A DNA stretch of 17,190 nucleotides from Acidobacteriota bacterium. GTDB taxonomy: Bacteria; Acidobacteriota; Terriglobia; Terriglobales; Acidobacteriaceae. Of the stretch, positions 7,886 through 14,895 are shown piece after piece. The stretch is taken from contig JAJZAL010000019.1 of the NCBI GenBank assembly GCA_021799405.1, positions 20,208-37,397 on the forward strand, in the 5' to 3' direction. Made by a program: the position numbers and the translations under genes. The notes under the pieces were generated by a model. It did no database searches. It saw only the letters and a program-made list of their open reading frames with translations, and was not told the origin of the DNA. Numbering within the stretch: position 1 is the stretch's first letter; each line of letters opens with the position of its first letter.

Positions 7886-8302
7886 CTACTTGTTTTCCGC
7901 CAGGGCCAGCGGCTTGCCCTCGGAGACATAATTGCGATTCCACTTGGGAATCTCTACTACGTATTCTCCGGGTTGCGTAATCACGGCCTGGCAACCGAGA
8001 CGCGAGTTCAATTGCTGGTCGGCAGCCATATCGAGCCGGTCCAGTTCATCGTCGTCGGGTTCGCTGATGCCCTCAGCTCCACTCTTAATCCACAGGTGAC
8101 AGGTGGTGCAGGCGCAGGCGCCGCCGCAGGCGTGGTCGAGAAAGATGCCAAAGTTTTCGGCGACGTCGAGAAACGACATAGGCTTGCCATGGCGGTCGTA
8201 CGGCATGGTGCCGAACTCGAATTCGACCGTGCGGCCTTCAGGAAGAAAGGTGACCCGGACCAGCTTTTCGGGTGGAATATTCTTTTCAGTCGCGCCGCTC
8301 AT
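7886..8302 (-). CDS. fdx: Isc-type [2Fe-2S] ferredoxin
   Basis: This ferredoxin supplies electrons for cluster assembly on IscU. The 138-residue protein has the adrenodoxin-like pattern C-x5-C-x2-C-x35-C at Cys59, Cys65, Cys68 and Cys104 (HACGGACACTTCHLWI and SRLGCQAVI). An additional Cys63 falls inside the loop, as in E. coli Fdx, which also has a free Cys there. The acidic helix EPDDDELDRLDMA is the usual partner-docking surface. It is longer than the 111-residue E. coli protein, with extra residues at the N-terminus, after strand one (TMPYDRHGKPMSF) and at the end (WNRNYVSEGKPLALAENK). AAAGGA lies 6-7 nt before the ATG. It is separated from hscA by a 126-bp gap with two hairpins, unlike the tight spacing elsewhere in the operon. 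Confidence 0.96.
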   Translation of the reverse strand: MSGATEKNIPPEKLVRVTFLPEGRTVEFEFGTMPYDRHGKPMSFLDVAENFGIFLDHACGGACACTTCHLWIKSGAEGISEPDDDELDRLDMAADQQLNSRLGCQAVITQPGEYVVEIPKWNRNYVSEGKPLALAENK

Positions 8303-8371
8303 GGATCGTTCCTTTCGTTTCAGCTCTTAGCTTTCAGCTTGTTCCGGCTGATTAAACTTCTTGGCTTTCCT

Positions 8372-8420
8372 CCGGCTCCGTACGCCGGGCTCACACCACT
8401 AACCCGCCGTGGCGGGCTAG
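8372..8420 (-). repeat. Two tandem hairpins in the hscA-fdx gap
   Basis: The 126-bp gap holds a 10-bp stem with one mismatch at 8399-8420 (CTAACCCGCC-GT-GGCGGGCTAG) and a 5-bp stem at 8372-8388 (CCGGC, 7-nt loop, GCCGG). The fdx-proximal part also has two AGCTGAAA words. There is no T-run, so this is not a standard terminator. An mRNA-stabilising or REP-like intergenic element is possible, which a copy count in the genome would settle. Confidence 0.5.
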
Positions 8421-8428
8421 CTCCGCTG

Positions 8429-10384
8429 CTATTTGAACTCCGCCGCGGCCATCGGATGCGGCGCGGTCACAGTCTCATCGAGATTCTCGCCGGCCGCGGC
8501 CATGGTCTTGCCGCGAATGGCGCTGGAAACCGCGGCGTCCATCATCAACTCGGCGAAGTGGCGTGTGGCCTGGTCGAGCACAATCGTGGCTTCGCGGAGC
8601 GCGGCCATATCCGTTCCCTGCTTGACCGCAGCCAGCCGGTCGCGAGCCTTCGCAATGGCTTCCTTTTCCCCGCTGCTCAACTGCTGCCACAAGGGATTTC
8701 GCGGCGCGCGTTCGACCGCCGCAAGAATCGTCTCCGCCTCGTTGCGCGCTTCGATCAGCAGGCGCCTGGCAAAATCCTCTTCGGCGTGATCAAAGGAGTC
8801 GATGATCATATCCTCAACCTGCTCATCGGTCAGGCCGTAGGTTGGTTTCACCTCGATCTGTGCGGTCTTGCCGCTGCGCTGCTCGCGCGCGGAAACCTGC
8901 AGGATGCCATCGGCATCGATCAGAAAGCGGACCTCAATACGCGGCAGCCCGGCACTCATCGGCGGAATGCCTTTGAGATCAAAGCGCGCCAGCGACCGGC
9001 AATCGGCGGCCAGCTCGCGCTCGCCCTGCACCACGTGGATCGCTACATTCGTCTGCCCGTCCACGCCAGTAGTAAAGTGCTCGATGGCCGAGGCTGGAAC
9101 GGTGGAGTTGCGCGGGATGATGCGCGCCACCACGCCGCCCAGTGCCTCAATGCCCAACGAGAGCGGAGTCACGTCCAGCAGCAGCATCTCCTCGGTAGCC
9201 TTGGAGGCGCCTGCCAGAATATCAGCCTGAACCGCTGCGCCCAGCGCCACCACCTCGTCGGGGTTCAGCTCAACGTGCGGCCTTTTGCCGCGCGCGCGCA
9301 GGTGGAAGAGATCGTCTACCAGTTGCCGCACCGCCGGAATGCGCGTGGACCCACCAACCAGCACAACTTCATCAATCTGCTCCGGCGTGATGCCGGCATC
9401 GGCAAGCGCCTGCCTGCATGGCCCGGCCGTGCGTTCGAGCACAGGCTCGATAAGCAGCTCGAAGACCGCGCGCGGAATCTCGCGCTGGTAGCGGTCGCCG
9501 TTGGGCAGCTCAATGTCGAAGCGGGCAGACGTCTCCGTCGAAAGCCGGACCTTGGCGTCGATGGCCGCCTTGCGCAATGCCTGCACCGCGCCGGGACTCG
9601 CGCGCAGATCAATGCCGTGTTCGGCATGAATCTCGTCGAGAGCAATGGCTACGAGCAGATTGTCGATGTCGTCGCCGCCCAGGTGTGTATCGCCGTTGGT
9701 GGACTGCACCTCAAAGATGCCGTCGCGCAGCTTGAGGATGGAAATGTCAAAGGTGCCGCCTCCCAGATCGTAAACGGCAATAGTGCCTTCTTTGGCGCGA
9801 TCCAGGCCATAAGCCAATGCCGCCGCCGTAGGCTCGTTCACCAGCCGTAACACGTCCAGTCCGGCCATGCGGCCCGCATCCTTGGTGGCCTGGCGTTGCG
9901 CATCGTTGAAGTAAGCCGGCACAGTGATGACCGCCTGCGTCACCGGCTGACCAAAGAACCGCTCAGCGTTGCGCTTGAGCTGGCGCAGAACATAGGCCGA
10001 GATCTCCGGCGGCGTGAACTTGAGCTCGCCCAGTTGGATGCGCGGCACTTCGCCCTCTTCCACGTCATCGGCCAATCGGAAGGGAAAATACTTCAATTCC
10101 CTGCCCACTTCTTCGAGGCCGCGCCCCATCAGGCGCTTGACGGAATAGATGACTCGCTCGGGCGTCTCAATCAGAGCCTTGCGCGCGCTGTTGCCCACGG
10201 TGACCGTCGGCCGGCCGGGGGCTGCGCCCGGCTCCGAGGTGCGAATTGGGTCCAATGCCACCACCGACGGCACCAGATTCGAGCCATCGACGCCGGGAAT
10301 CACCACCGGCTTATCGCCCTCCATATAAGCGACCAGGGAGTTCGTGGTTCCCAGATCGATTCCGACTACGCGCCCATCCGCCAT
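8429..10384 (-). CDS. hscA: Fe-S chaperone HscA (Hsp70 family)
   Basis: HscA is the dedicated Hsp70 that, with HscB, binds the LPPVK motif of IscU and drives cluster release using ATP. The 651-residue protein has the Hsp70 nucleotide-binding domain: GIDLGTTNS at 8-16, DLGGGTFD at 206-213, VGGSTRIP at 343-350. The interdomain linker [10 protein letters not shown] is at 401-410, followed by a substrate-binding domain and helical lid. HscA-specific stretches shared with E. coli include [48 protein letters not shown] and [10 protein letters not shown], which distinguish it from DnaK. It lacks the DnaK C-terminal EEVD-like tail. GGGAGC about 10 nt upstream lies inside the hscB end, with an 8-bp gap, so translation of the co-chaperone pair is probably coupled. 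A head loop rich in Pro and Ala at about 47-60 is longer than in E. coli. Confidence 0.96.
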   Translation of the reverse strand: MADGRVVGIDLGTTNSLVAYMEGDKPVVIPGVDGSNLVPSVVALDPIRTSEPGAAPGRPTVTVGNSARKALIETPERVIYSVKRLMGRGLEEVGRELKYFPFRLADDVEEGEVPRIQLGELKFTPPEISAYVLRQLKRNAERFFGQPVTQAVITVPAYFNDAQRQATKDAGRMAGLDVLRLVNEPTAAALAYGLDRAKEGTIAVYDLGGGTFDISILKLRDGIFEVQSTNGDTHLGGDDIDNLLVAIALDEIHAEHGIDLRASPGAVQALRKAAIDAKVRLSTETSARFDIELPNGDRYQREIPRAVFELLIEPVLERTAGPCRQALADAGITPEQIDEVVLVGGSTRIPAVRQLVDDLFHLRARGKRPHVELNPDEVVALGAAVQADILAGASKATEEMLLLDVTPLSLGIEALGGVVARIIPRNSTVPASAIEHFTTGVDGQTNVAIHVVQGERELAADCRSLARFDLKGIPPMSAGLPRIEVRFLIDADGILQVSAREQRSGKTAQIEVKPTYGLTDEQVEDMIIDSFDHAEEDFARRLLIEARNEAETILAAVERAPRNPLWQQLSSGEKEAIAKARDRLAAVKQGTDMAALREATIVLDQATRHFAELMMDAAVSSAIRGKTMAAAGENLDETVTAPHPMAAAEFK

Positions 10385-10392
10385 ATCTTTAT

Positions 10393-11091
10393 TTAAGCTC
10401 CCAAAGTCCCGGTCACATCGCGAACCAGGTTGCTGAGATAACGCCGCCGGTCAAGCAACGCCATCATGGCCTTTTGCGCCGCCTCGCGCGCGGTTTCATC
10501 GCCCGCATCCCACGCCTGCCACTGCTGCCGCAGATCGCGGTCCACTTCTGCCAGCAGCGCCTCAAACTTCTGCTTCGCCGCCGCCAGGCTTGACTCAAGC
10601 GCCGCGCTTTCTTCACCCGCCGCATGCGCCTCGCGCAACTCATCCAGTTGCATATTCAGCTCGAAGACCTCTTCGAGAAGGTCAGCCGGCGCGCGCGATG
10701 GATCCTTGCGGCTGTTCCCATCTGCGGCAGCCTCTTCGCCGATCTCCGCGCCACGCAGCTTGAGTAGATACTCGGTGCGCCGCAGCGGATCCTTGAGCGT
10801 GCGATAGGCGTCGTTGAGCAAAGCCGTGTCGGCCAGGCTCCACTGCCTCTCATGCTCGCCAGAGCGGGCAAAGCGGTCCGGATGCAGCTTGCGGCTAAGC
10901 CGGTGAAACTCCTTTTCCAGCGCAGGCAAATCGAGGTTCAGCCGCGGCTCCAGCCCAAAGACCGCAAAATAATCGCCGCCGGGAGGCGGCTGAATCTTGC
11001 TGCAATGCGGACAGAACAGCGTGAAATCGTTATGAGCAACGGAGCAGGACCAACAGGCAACAGGGACGGCGGATTCCAGGGTCTTCAACAT
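10393..11091 (-). CDS. hscB: Fe-S J-domain co-chaperone HscB with N-terminal four-cysteine module
   Basis: HscB delivers IscU to HscA and stimulates its ATPase. In this 232-residue protein the J-domain runs from [10 protein letters not shown] at about 40 to about 112, with the HPD motif at 70-72 (SRKLHPDRF) and [20 protein letters not shown], typical of HscB/HSC20. The C-terminal three-helix IscU-binding domain follows, rich in E, A and L. The first 35 residues carry Cys13-x2-Cys16 and Cys27-x2-Cys30 ([21 protein letters not shown]), a likely zinc knuckle. E. coli HscB (171 residues) lacks it; human HSC20 has an equivalent CWNC and FCPQC module. An acidic Ala/Glu-rich insertion ([20 protein letters not shown]) follows the J-domain. 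AAGG precedes the ATG by 7 nt. It lies directly upstream of hscA. Confidence 0.95.
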   Translation of the reverse strand: MLKTLESAVPVACWSCSVAHNDFTLFCPHCSKIQPPPGGDYFAVFGLEPRLNLDLPALEKEFHRLSRKLHPDRFARSGEHERQWSLADTALLNDAYRTLKDPLRRTEYLLKLRGAEIGEEAAADGNSRKDPSRAPADLLEEVFELNMQLDELREAHAAGEESAALESSLAAAKQKFEALLAEVDRDLRQQWQAWDAGDETAREAAQKAMMALLDRRRYLSNLVRDVTGTLGA

Positions 11092-11116
11092 AACTGAACC
11101 TTACGCGCAGTGGCGC

Positions 11117-11533
11117 TTATACAGAAAAGGACGAACCGCAGCCACAGGCGCGCGCAGAGTTCGGATTGATGAAGTTGAATCCCTGACGCATCAGCGTCTC
11201 TTCATAGTCGAGCGTTACACCGCTCAGATAGATAAACGACTTGGGATCGACGAAGACCCGTACGCCGTCGAACTCATAGATGCGGTCACGCTCGCGCGGC
11301 TGCGAATCGAAAGTGATCGAATAAGAAAGCCCTGAGCAGCCGCCGCCCTTCACGCCGAGGCGCAGCCCACCCGTTTCCGGCGAGATGCCCTCCTTGGCCA
11401 TCGCAGCCCGAATATGCTTCACCGCCCGCTCCGTCACTTGGATGCCTTGCGCAGGCGCCTGCGGGACGGCCGTCTGCGGCTGCGCAAATGCGCCCTCCGC
11501 GGGTTTGGATTCGATTGAGACTATGTTCGCCAT
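11117..11533 (-). CDS. iscA: A-type Fe-S carrier protein IscA
   Basis: A-type proteins carry Fe-S clusters or iron from the IscU scaffold to target apoproteins. The three cluster-ligating cysteines are present at Cys66 (GGGCSGLSYSITF), Cys130 and Cys132 (ARACGCGSSFSV). The motifs GLRLGVKGGGCSGLSY and VFVDPKSFIYLSG are typical. The ATG at 11533 is chosen because AAAAAGG lies 5 nt upstream; an in-frame TTG at 11548 has no such site. The conserved core (IQVTERAVKHIRAAM) starts only at about residue 31, so there is an extra Pro/Gln/Ala-rich head (AFAQPQTAVPQAPAQG) absent from the 107-residue E. coli protein, probably disordered. Operon position between iscU and hscB matches the canonical order and favours IscA over ErpA. 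Confidence 0.94.
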   Translation of the reverse strand: MANIVSIESKPAEGAFAQPQTAVPQAPAQGIQVTERAVKHIRAAMAKEGISPETGGLRLGVKGGGCSGLSYSITFDSQPRERDRIYEFDGVRVFVDPKSFIYLSGVTLDYEETLMRQGFNFINPNSARACGCGSSFSV

Positions 11534-11594
11534 ACTTGCCTTTTTCAATTACGAACCGGAGGCTCAAGCGCTTTCGCCGAGCAGACCGATCTGG

Positions 11595-12017
11595 TTACTT
11601 TGCCGCTGAAGTCTCTGCGTGCGCAGCTTCCGCGGCACCGTTCTTCTTCTTCCAGTCGCCGATCGCCGCGCGAATTGCATCCTCAGCCAGCACCGAACAA
11701 TGAATCTTGACTGGCGGCAGCGACAGCTCCTTCACGATATCGGTGTTCTTGATGGCAAGGGCGTCTTCCACCGTGCGGCCCTTGATCCACTCCGTAGCCA
11801 GCGATGAACTGGCGATGGCCGAGCCGCAGCCGAAGGTCTTGAACTTGGCCTCTTCGATCACCTGCGTCTCAGGGTTCACGCGGATCTGCAGCCGCATTAC
11901 GTCACCGCACTCGGGAGCACCCACAAGACCGGTGCCCACCTCCTGCGCATTCTTGTCCAGTGTTCCCACGTTGCGTGGATTGTTGTAGTGGTCTACGACC
12001 TTGTCACTGTATGCCAT
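11595..12017 (-). CDS. iscU: Fe-S cluster scaffold protein IscU
   Basis: IscU is the scaffold on which sulfur from IscS and iron are assembled into [2Fe-2S] clusters. The 140-residue protein carries all the defining residues: Cys37 and Asp39 in GAPECGDVM, Cys64 in KTFGCGSAIASSS, and His106-Cys107 in KIHCSVLAEDAI. The HscA recognition motif LPPVK is at 100-104. The start MAYSDKVVDHYNNPRNVG is canonical. GGAGG and AGGAAG sequences precede the ATG. The C-terminus extends beyond the E. coli form (128 residues) with an Ala/Lys-rich tail (DWKKKNGAAEAAHAETSAAK). A 120-bp gap containing a hairpin separates it from iscS. Confidence 0.98.
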   Translation of the reverse strand: MAYSDKVVDHYNNPRNVGTLDKNAQEVGTGLVGAPECGDVMRLQIRVNPETQVIEEAKFKTFGCGSAIASSSLATEWIKGRTVEDALAIKNTDIVKELSLPPVKIHCSVLAEDAIRAAIGDWKKKNGAAEAAHAETSAAK

Positions 12018-12062
12018 CTTCCTGTTTCCTCCTGCGGGGAAGCCGCATTCTACTTGTTTGAT

Positions 12063-12082
12063 TCGGCGGGCTCAGCCGCCGA
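12063..12082. repeat. Hairpin in the iscS-iscU gap
   Basis: TCGGCGG at 12063-12069 and CCGCCGA at 12076-12082 form a perfect 7-bp stem with a 6-nt loop. A further inverted pair, CAGCCA/TGGCTG, spans 12100-12124. There is no T-run after either on the minus strand, so they are more likely an mRNA-processing or stability element than a terminator. Confidence 0.5.
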
Positions 12083-12137
12083 TTCGTTCCATCTCCGGCC
12101 AGCCAGCCCGACCAAGCATGGCTGCCCGTTCCTAAAC

Positions 12138-13391
12138 CTAGTGCGCCTGCCACTCAACCTTCGACAGGTCGATGCCTTCCTTCGCCATCTCGTAGAGCGG
12201 GGATAGTTCGCGCAGCTTCTTCACTACGTCCACGACCTTGGCCGCCACGTAATCGACTTCAGCCTGGGTGTTGAACCGGCCCAGCCCGAAGCGGATCGAG
12301 CTGTGCGCCACATCGTCGCCCAGCCCAAGCGCCTTCAATACGTATGATGGCTCCAGCGTCGCCGACGTGCAGGCCGAGCCGCTCGAAACCGCCACATCAT
12401 TGATGCCCATCAGCAGCGACTCACCCTCGACGTAAAGAAAGCTCATGTTCAAATTGCCCGGGAGCCGGTGCTCCATCGAGCCGTTCACATGGATGTAGTC
12501 CAGCTCCGATGCGATCTTCGTCTCTAGCCGTTCACGCAGGCCGCGCAGATAAGCCGCCTCGGAGTCCATCTCCTCGATGGCAATCTCACAGGCCTTGCCC
12601 ATGCCCACGATGCCGGGCACATTCAGCGTGCCAGACCGCATGCCGCGCTCGTGGCCGCCGCCGTCAATCTGCGCGGCGATCTGCACGCGCGGATTGCGCC
12701 GACGAACATACAGCGCGCCCACGCCCTTGGGGCCGTAAATCTTGTGCCCGGAGATCGAAGCCAGGTCCACGTGATCGGCGATCACGTTGAAAGGCACCTT
12801 ACCCACCGCCTGCACCGCGTCGGTATGGAAGATAATGCCCTTCTCGTGACAGAGCTTGCCGATTTCGGCGATGGGCTGCAGCACGCCAATCTCGTTGTTG
12901 GCCGCCATGATCGAGACCAGGATGGTCTTCTCGTCGATAGCCCGCTTCAGATCCTCCATGTCGATGATCCCATCGGACTTCACCGGCAGGTAGGTGACGC
13001 GATAGCCATACTTTTCCAGGCGCTTGCAGGTGTCCAGCACCGCCTTGTGTTCGGTCACCTGGGTAATGATGTGATTGCCGCGCTCGCGGTACATCTCCGC
13101 GACGCCCTTGATGGCCAGGTTGTCGCTCTCTGTGGCGCCGGAGGTAAAGATGATCTCCCTGGCACTGGCGCCGATCAGCCTGGCAATCTGCTCGCGCGCC
13201 GTCTCAACGGCCTTTTCAGCCTCCCACCCGAAGGAGTGGTTGCGGCTGGCGGCATTGCCAAACTTGTTTGTGAAGTAAGGCATCATCGCTTCCAGCACCC
13301 GCGGATCGAGCGGGCTGGTCGCGTGATTATCCATGTAAATTGGCAGAGTCACTCCTGCAGGCACTTCCACCTGGCTGACAACTGTACTCAT
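12138..13391 (-). CDS. iscS: Cysteine desulfurase IscS
   Basis: IscS is the PLP enzyme that converts cysteine to alanine and passes the persulfide to IscU and other acceptors. The 417-residue protein has the PLP lysine Lys217 in [12 protein letters not shown], the PLP-stacking His115 in VTEHKAVLD and the catalytic Cys341 in [17 protein letters not shown]. The SSGSACTSA loop is the group I (IscS/NifS) type and not the SufS type. The end, [12 protein letters not shown], matches the E. coli IscS tail that inserts into the IscU interface. It is slightly longer at the N-terminus than E. coli IscS (404 residues), with [16 protein letters not shown] before [17 protein letters not shown] site lies about 5 nt before the ATG and an AAGGAGG further up. 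It is the second gene of the operon, 68 bp after iscR. Confidence 0.98.
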   Translation of the reverse strand: MSTVVSQVEVPAGVTLPIYMDNHATSPLDPRVLEAMMPYFTNKFGNAASRNHSFGWEAEKAVETAREQIARLIGASAREIIFTSGATESDNLAIKGVAEMYRERGNHIITQVTEHKAVLDTCKRLEKYGYRVTYLPVKSDGIIDMEDLKRAIDEKTILVSIMAANNEIGVLQPIAEIGKLCHEKGIIFHTDAVQAVGKVPFNVIADHVDLASISGHKIYGPKGVGALYVRRRNPRVQIAAQIDGGGHERGMRSGTLNVPGIVGMGKACEIAIEEMDSEAAYLRGLRERLETKIASELDYIHVNGSMEHRLPGNLNMSFLYVEGESLLMGINDVAVSSGSACTSATLEPSYVLKALGLGDDVAHSSIRFGLGRFNTQAEVDYVAAKVVDVVKKLRELSPLYEMAKEGIDLSKVEWQAH

Positions 13392-13436
13392 CTGAACTCC
13401 CCATCCTCCTTCGATGCGCCGCCGCAGCTCATCCGC

Positions 13437-13451
13437 TGCCAGCGGCTGGCA
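13437..13451. repeat. Hairpin in the iscR-iscS gap
   Basis: TGCCAG-CGG-CTGGCA is a perfect 6-3-6 inverted repeat in the 68-bp gap between iscR and iscS. In E. coli a stem-loop in the same gap protects the iscR part of the mRNA after small-RNA-directed decay of iscSUA. Position alone suggests a similar role here. Confidence 0.45.
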
Positions 13452-13459
13452 CCGCTTTT

Positions 13460-13912
13460 CTACCGCGTCAACAAAACCAATCCGTGGGCCTCGTGTTCCC
13501 CGACATGCTCATGCTCAGCCAAGTCATAGATACTAATGCTCTTTAGAACTTCTGCGATGCTTTCATTTACCCGCGCCAGCGGCTCTTTGATGGTGCAGCT
13601 CGGGGTCAGGTCGCACAGCTTCGCGCCCTTCGTGCAGGAGGTGATAAACAGCGGCCCATCGATGGCGTGAATCACCTCATAGGCGGAGATTTCGCGTGCA
13701 TCCCTCGCCAGAGCGTAACCTCCGTTCATCCCGGCATGCGAACGCAGCAACCCCGTCTTGGTCATCCGCTGCAGAATCTTGGCCAGCAACTGCGCCGGGA
13801 TTCCGTAAGCGTCGGCCACGTCCTTCGCACTCAGTGCCTGCGTCTCCGGGTGCTCGGCAAGGTACTTGAGCGCCATCAGCCCATAATCCGCTTTCTTGCT
13901 CAGCTTGAGCAT
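13460..13912 (-). CDS. iscR: Rrf2-family Fe-S regulator IscR
   Basis: This is a 150-residue Rrf2-family winged-helix repressor/activator, probably a dimer that senses a [2Fe-2S] or similar cluster. The winged helix spans about 1-70: [20 protein letters not shown], a recognition helix near [13 protein letters not shown], and wing [10 protein letters not shown]. The sensing loop has Cys93, Cys100 and Cys106 ([13 protein letters not shown]). The residue three after the last Cys is Lys109, whereas E. coli IscR has its fourth ligand His107 there. Asp9 is present at the place used as a ligand by Streptomyces NsrR. So this is a cluster-binding Rrf2 protein, and calling it IscR rests mainly on its position as first gene of the isc operon. 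The start at 13912 yields the usual [11 protein letters not shown]; its ribosome site is weak (AAGAAG). Confidence 0.93.
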   Translation of the reverse strand: MLKLSKKADYGLMALKYLAEHPETQALSAKDVADAYGIPAQLLAKILQRMTKTGLLRSHAGMNGGYALARDAREISAYEVIHAIDGPLFITSCTKGAKLCDLTPSCTIKEPLARVNESIAEVLKSISIYDLAEHEHVGEHEAHGLVLLTR

Positions 13913-13941
13913 GCAATATCCGACTTCTTCGGTCCGTGTTC

Positions 13942-13971
13942 AGTATACGACCAATTCTGTCGGCATTTCAA
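13942..13971 (-). promoter_or_regulatory. iscR/isc operon promoter with dyad in the spacer
   Basis: On the minus strand, TTGAAA (13966-13971) and TATACT (13942-13947) match the -35 and -10 consensus at 5 of 6 positions each, with an 18-bp spacer. The start point would be near 13935, about 23 nt before the iscR ATG. The spacer contains the dyad CGAC-N7-GTCG (13948-13962). A factor bound there would block RNA polymerase, which suits autorepression by IscR. The match to the E. coli type 1 IscR site is only partial. Confidence 0.6.
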
Positions 13972-14045
13972 GTTGAGCGGGCGCCCCTTCGGACTGGTTG
14001 CAAATCAAAAGCTTGCGGCAGCGAGATTTTTGAGGAAAAATACGC

Positions 14046-14073
14046 TTGAAAAACCTGAAAAGATCGCTACAAT
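14046..14073 (+). promoter_or_regulatory. Promoter for the small Cys-rich protein, divergent from iscR
   Basis: TTGAAA (14046-14051) and TACAAT (14068-14073) match the hexamer consensus at 5 of 6 positions each, with a 16-bp spacer. Transcription would begin near 14080, leaving a leader of about 34 nt before the ATG at 14114. It points away from the isc promoter, about 75 bp from it. Confidence 0.5.
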
Positions 14074-14113
14074 CGGCGGGAAAGAGTACCTATTCCAACA
14101 GAAACGAAGAGCA

Positions 14114-14278
14114 ATGGCAACCGCCTGCAGACACCCCAAGGTTCGAATCGTCTCCCGGCACGAAGACACTGAGTACGTCGAGTGCCTGGAGTGTGGGGAA
14201 GTCTTTGACTCCGAAGAATTTCGCGACATGGAGATCGAAGATTCCGCTGAAACGGAAGACGCCTCAGACGATTCCTGA
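14114..14278 (+). CDS. Small acidic Cys-rich (zinc-ribbon-like) protein, function unknown
   Basis: The 54-residue protein has Cys5-x-His7 near the start (MATACRHPKVRI) and Cys24-x2-Cys27 in the middle (YVECLECGEVFDSEEF), a plausible four-ligand zinc site. The tail is strongly acidic (DMEIEDSAETEDASDDS). The frame extends upstream without homology. ATG at 14114 is preferred because a promoter lies 41 bp upstream and GAAGAG sits just before it, and because the Cys/His motif begins immediately. The pattern is coding-like (balanced ligands, no low-complexity arginine-rich shadow composition), and I have an impression that similar short proteins occur in related genomes, but could not check. It is divergent from iscR and convergent with pgsA, 20 bp away. 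No function can be assigned. Confidence 0.72.
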   Translation: MATACRHPKVRIVSRHEDTEYVECLECGEVFDSEEFRDMEIEDSAETEDASDDS

Positions 14279-14298
14279 GGCTGGCAGCAAAGTGCGCT

Positions 14299-14895
14299 TT
14301 ACCTGGTGGTGGGCCCGTTGGCTGGGGGTGAACTATGCCTCCGCGAAACGATCCAGGCGTATTGCAGGCCGGATGCTACGGTCAGGACGATCGTGGCGTC
14401 GAGGGTGATGGTGCGTACGATGGCAACCCAGCGGACGGCGGTCAGTTGGTGTAACAGCACGGCCGCGACGGCGCAGATCTGCGCCAGGGTGTTGGCCTTG
14501 CCGAAAAAGCTCGGGACGAACTCGCGACGCCCTACGGCGGCGTACAAAATGGCGGCGACCAGCAGGATAGCGACATCCCTGCCGAGAACGAGAACCGTCA
14601 CGGTCGTCGGGATCAGCCCTTTTTCCATCAGCACCAGAAACAGCGTGCTCAACAGCAGCTTGTCGGCCACCGGATCGAGATATTGACCCAGCATGGTGCG
14701 TTGCTTAAGGATCCGGGCAAGCGCGCCATCCAGCGCGTCAGTCAGCCCCGCGGCGAGAAACAGGCCGAAGCCAAGCGCGTAGTCGTCGCCTAGAATAGCG
14801 GCGACCAGAAACGGCGCCAGGCATATACGCAGCAGCGTCAGCAGATTCGGGGCGGTTCGGAACAGGCGCAATCGGACGTTCAAATCTTCGTTCAT
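14299..14895 (-). CDS. pgsA: CDP-alcohol phosphatidyltransferase, PgsA-like (CDP-diacylglycerol--glycerol-3-phosphate 3-phosphatidyltransferase)
   Basis: This membrane enzyme transfers a phosphatidyl group from CDP-diacylglycerol to an alcohol, most likely glycerol-3-phosphate, the committed step to phosphatidylglycerol and cardiolipin. The full family signature D-x2-D-G-x2-A-R-x8-G-x3-D-x3-D is present, running through TDALDGALAR and then GQYLDPVADK. The N-terminus TAPNLLTLLRICLAPFLVAA matches the PgsA start (NLPTxLTxxR). About six hydrophobic segments follow, and the C-terminal tail is polar (RRHSSPPANGPTTR). ATG at 14895 gives 198 residues; an in-frame TTG at 14910 would add five. Neither has a clear ribosome site. 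PgsA is the best fit, but cardiolipin synthase-type or phosphatidylinositol-type members share the signature. Confidence 0.88.
   Translation of the reverse strand: MNEDLNVRLRLFRTAPNLLTLLRICLAPFLVAAILGDDYALGFGLFLAAGLTDALDGALARILKQRTMLGQYLDPVADKLLLSTLFLVLMEKGLIPTTVTVLVLGRDVAILLVAAILYAAVGRREFVPSFFGKANTLAQICAVAAVLLHQLTAVRWVAIVRTITLDATIVLTVASGLQYAWIVSRRHSSPPANGPTTR

Noticed and set aside
7864..7929. Upstream extension of IscX to 7929
   Set aside because: The added residues are basic and unlike IscX, while GAGGAG is correctly spaced for the ATG at 7863.
7862..9850. A 662-codon open frame on the plus strand opposite fdx and hscA
   Set aside because: It is antisense to two genes with complete family motifs; the translation has no recognisable domain and the long frame is expected in GC-rich DNA.
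8429..10384. Calling the Hsp70 a second DnaK
   Set aside because: Sequence blocks ([24 protein letters not shown]) and placement directly after hscB in an isc operon identify HscA.
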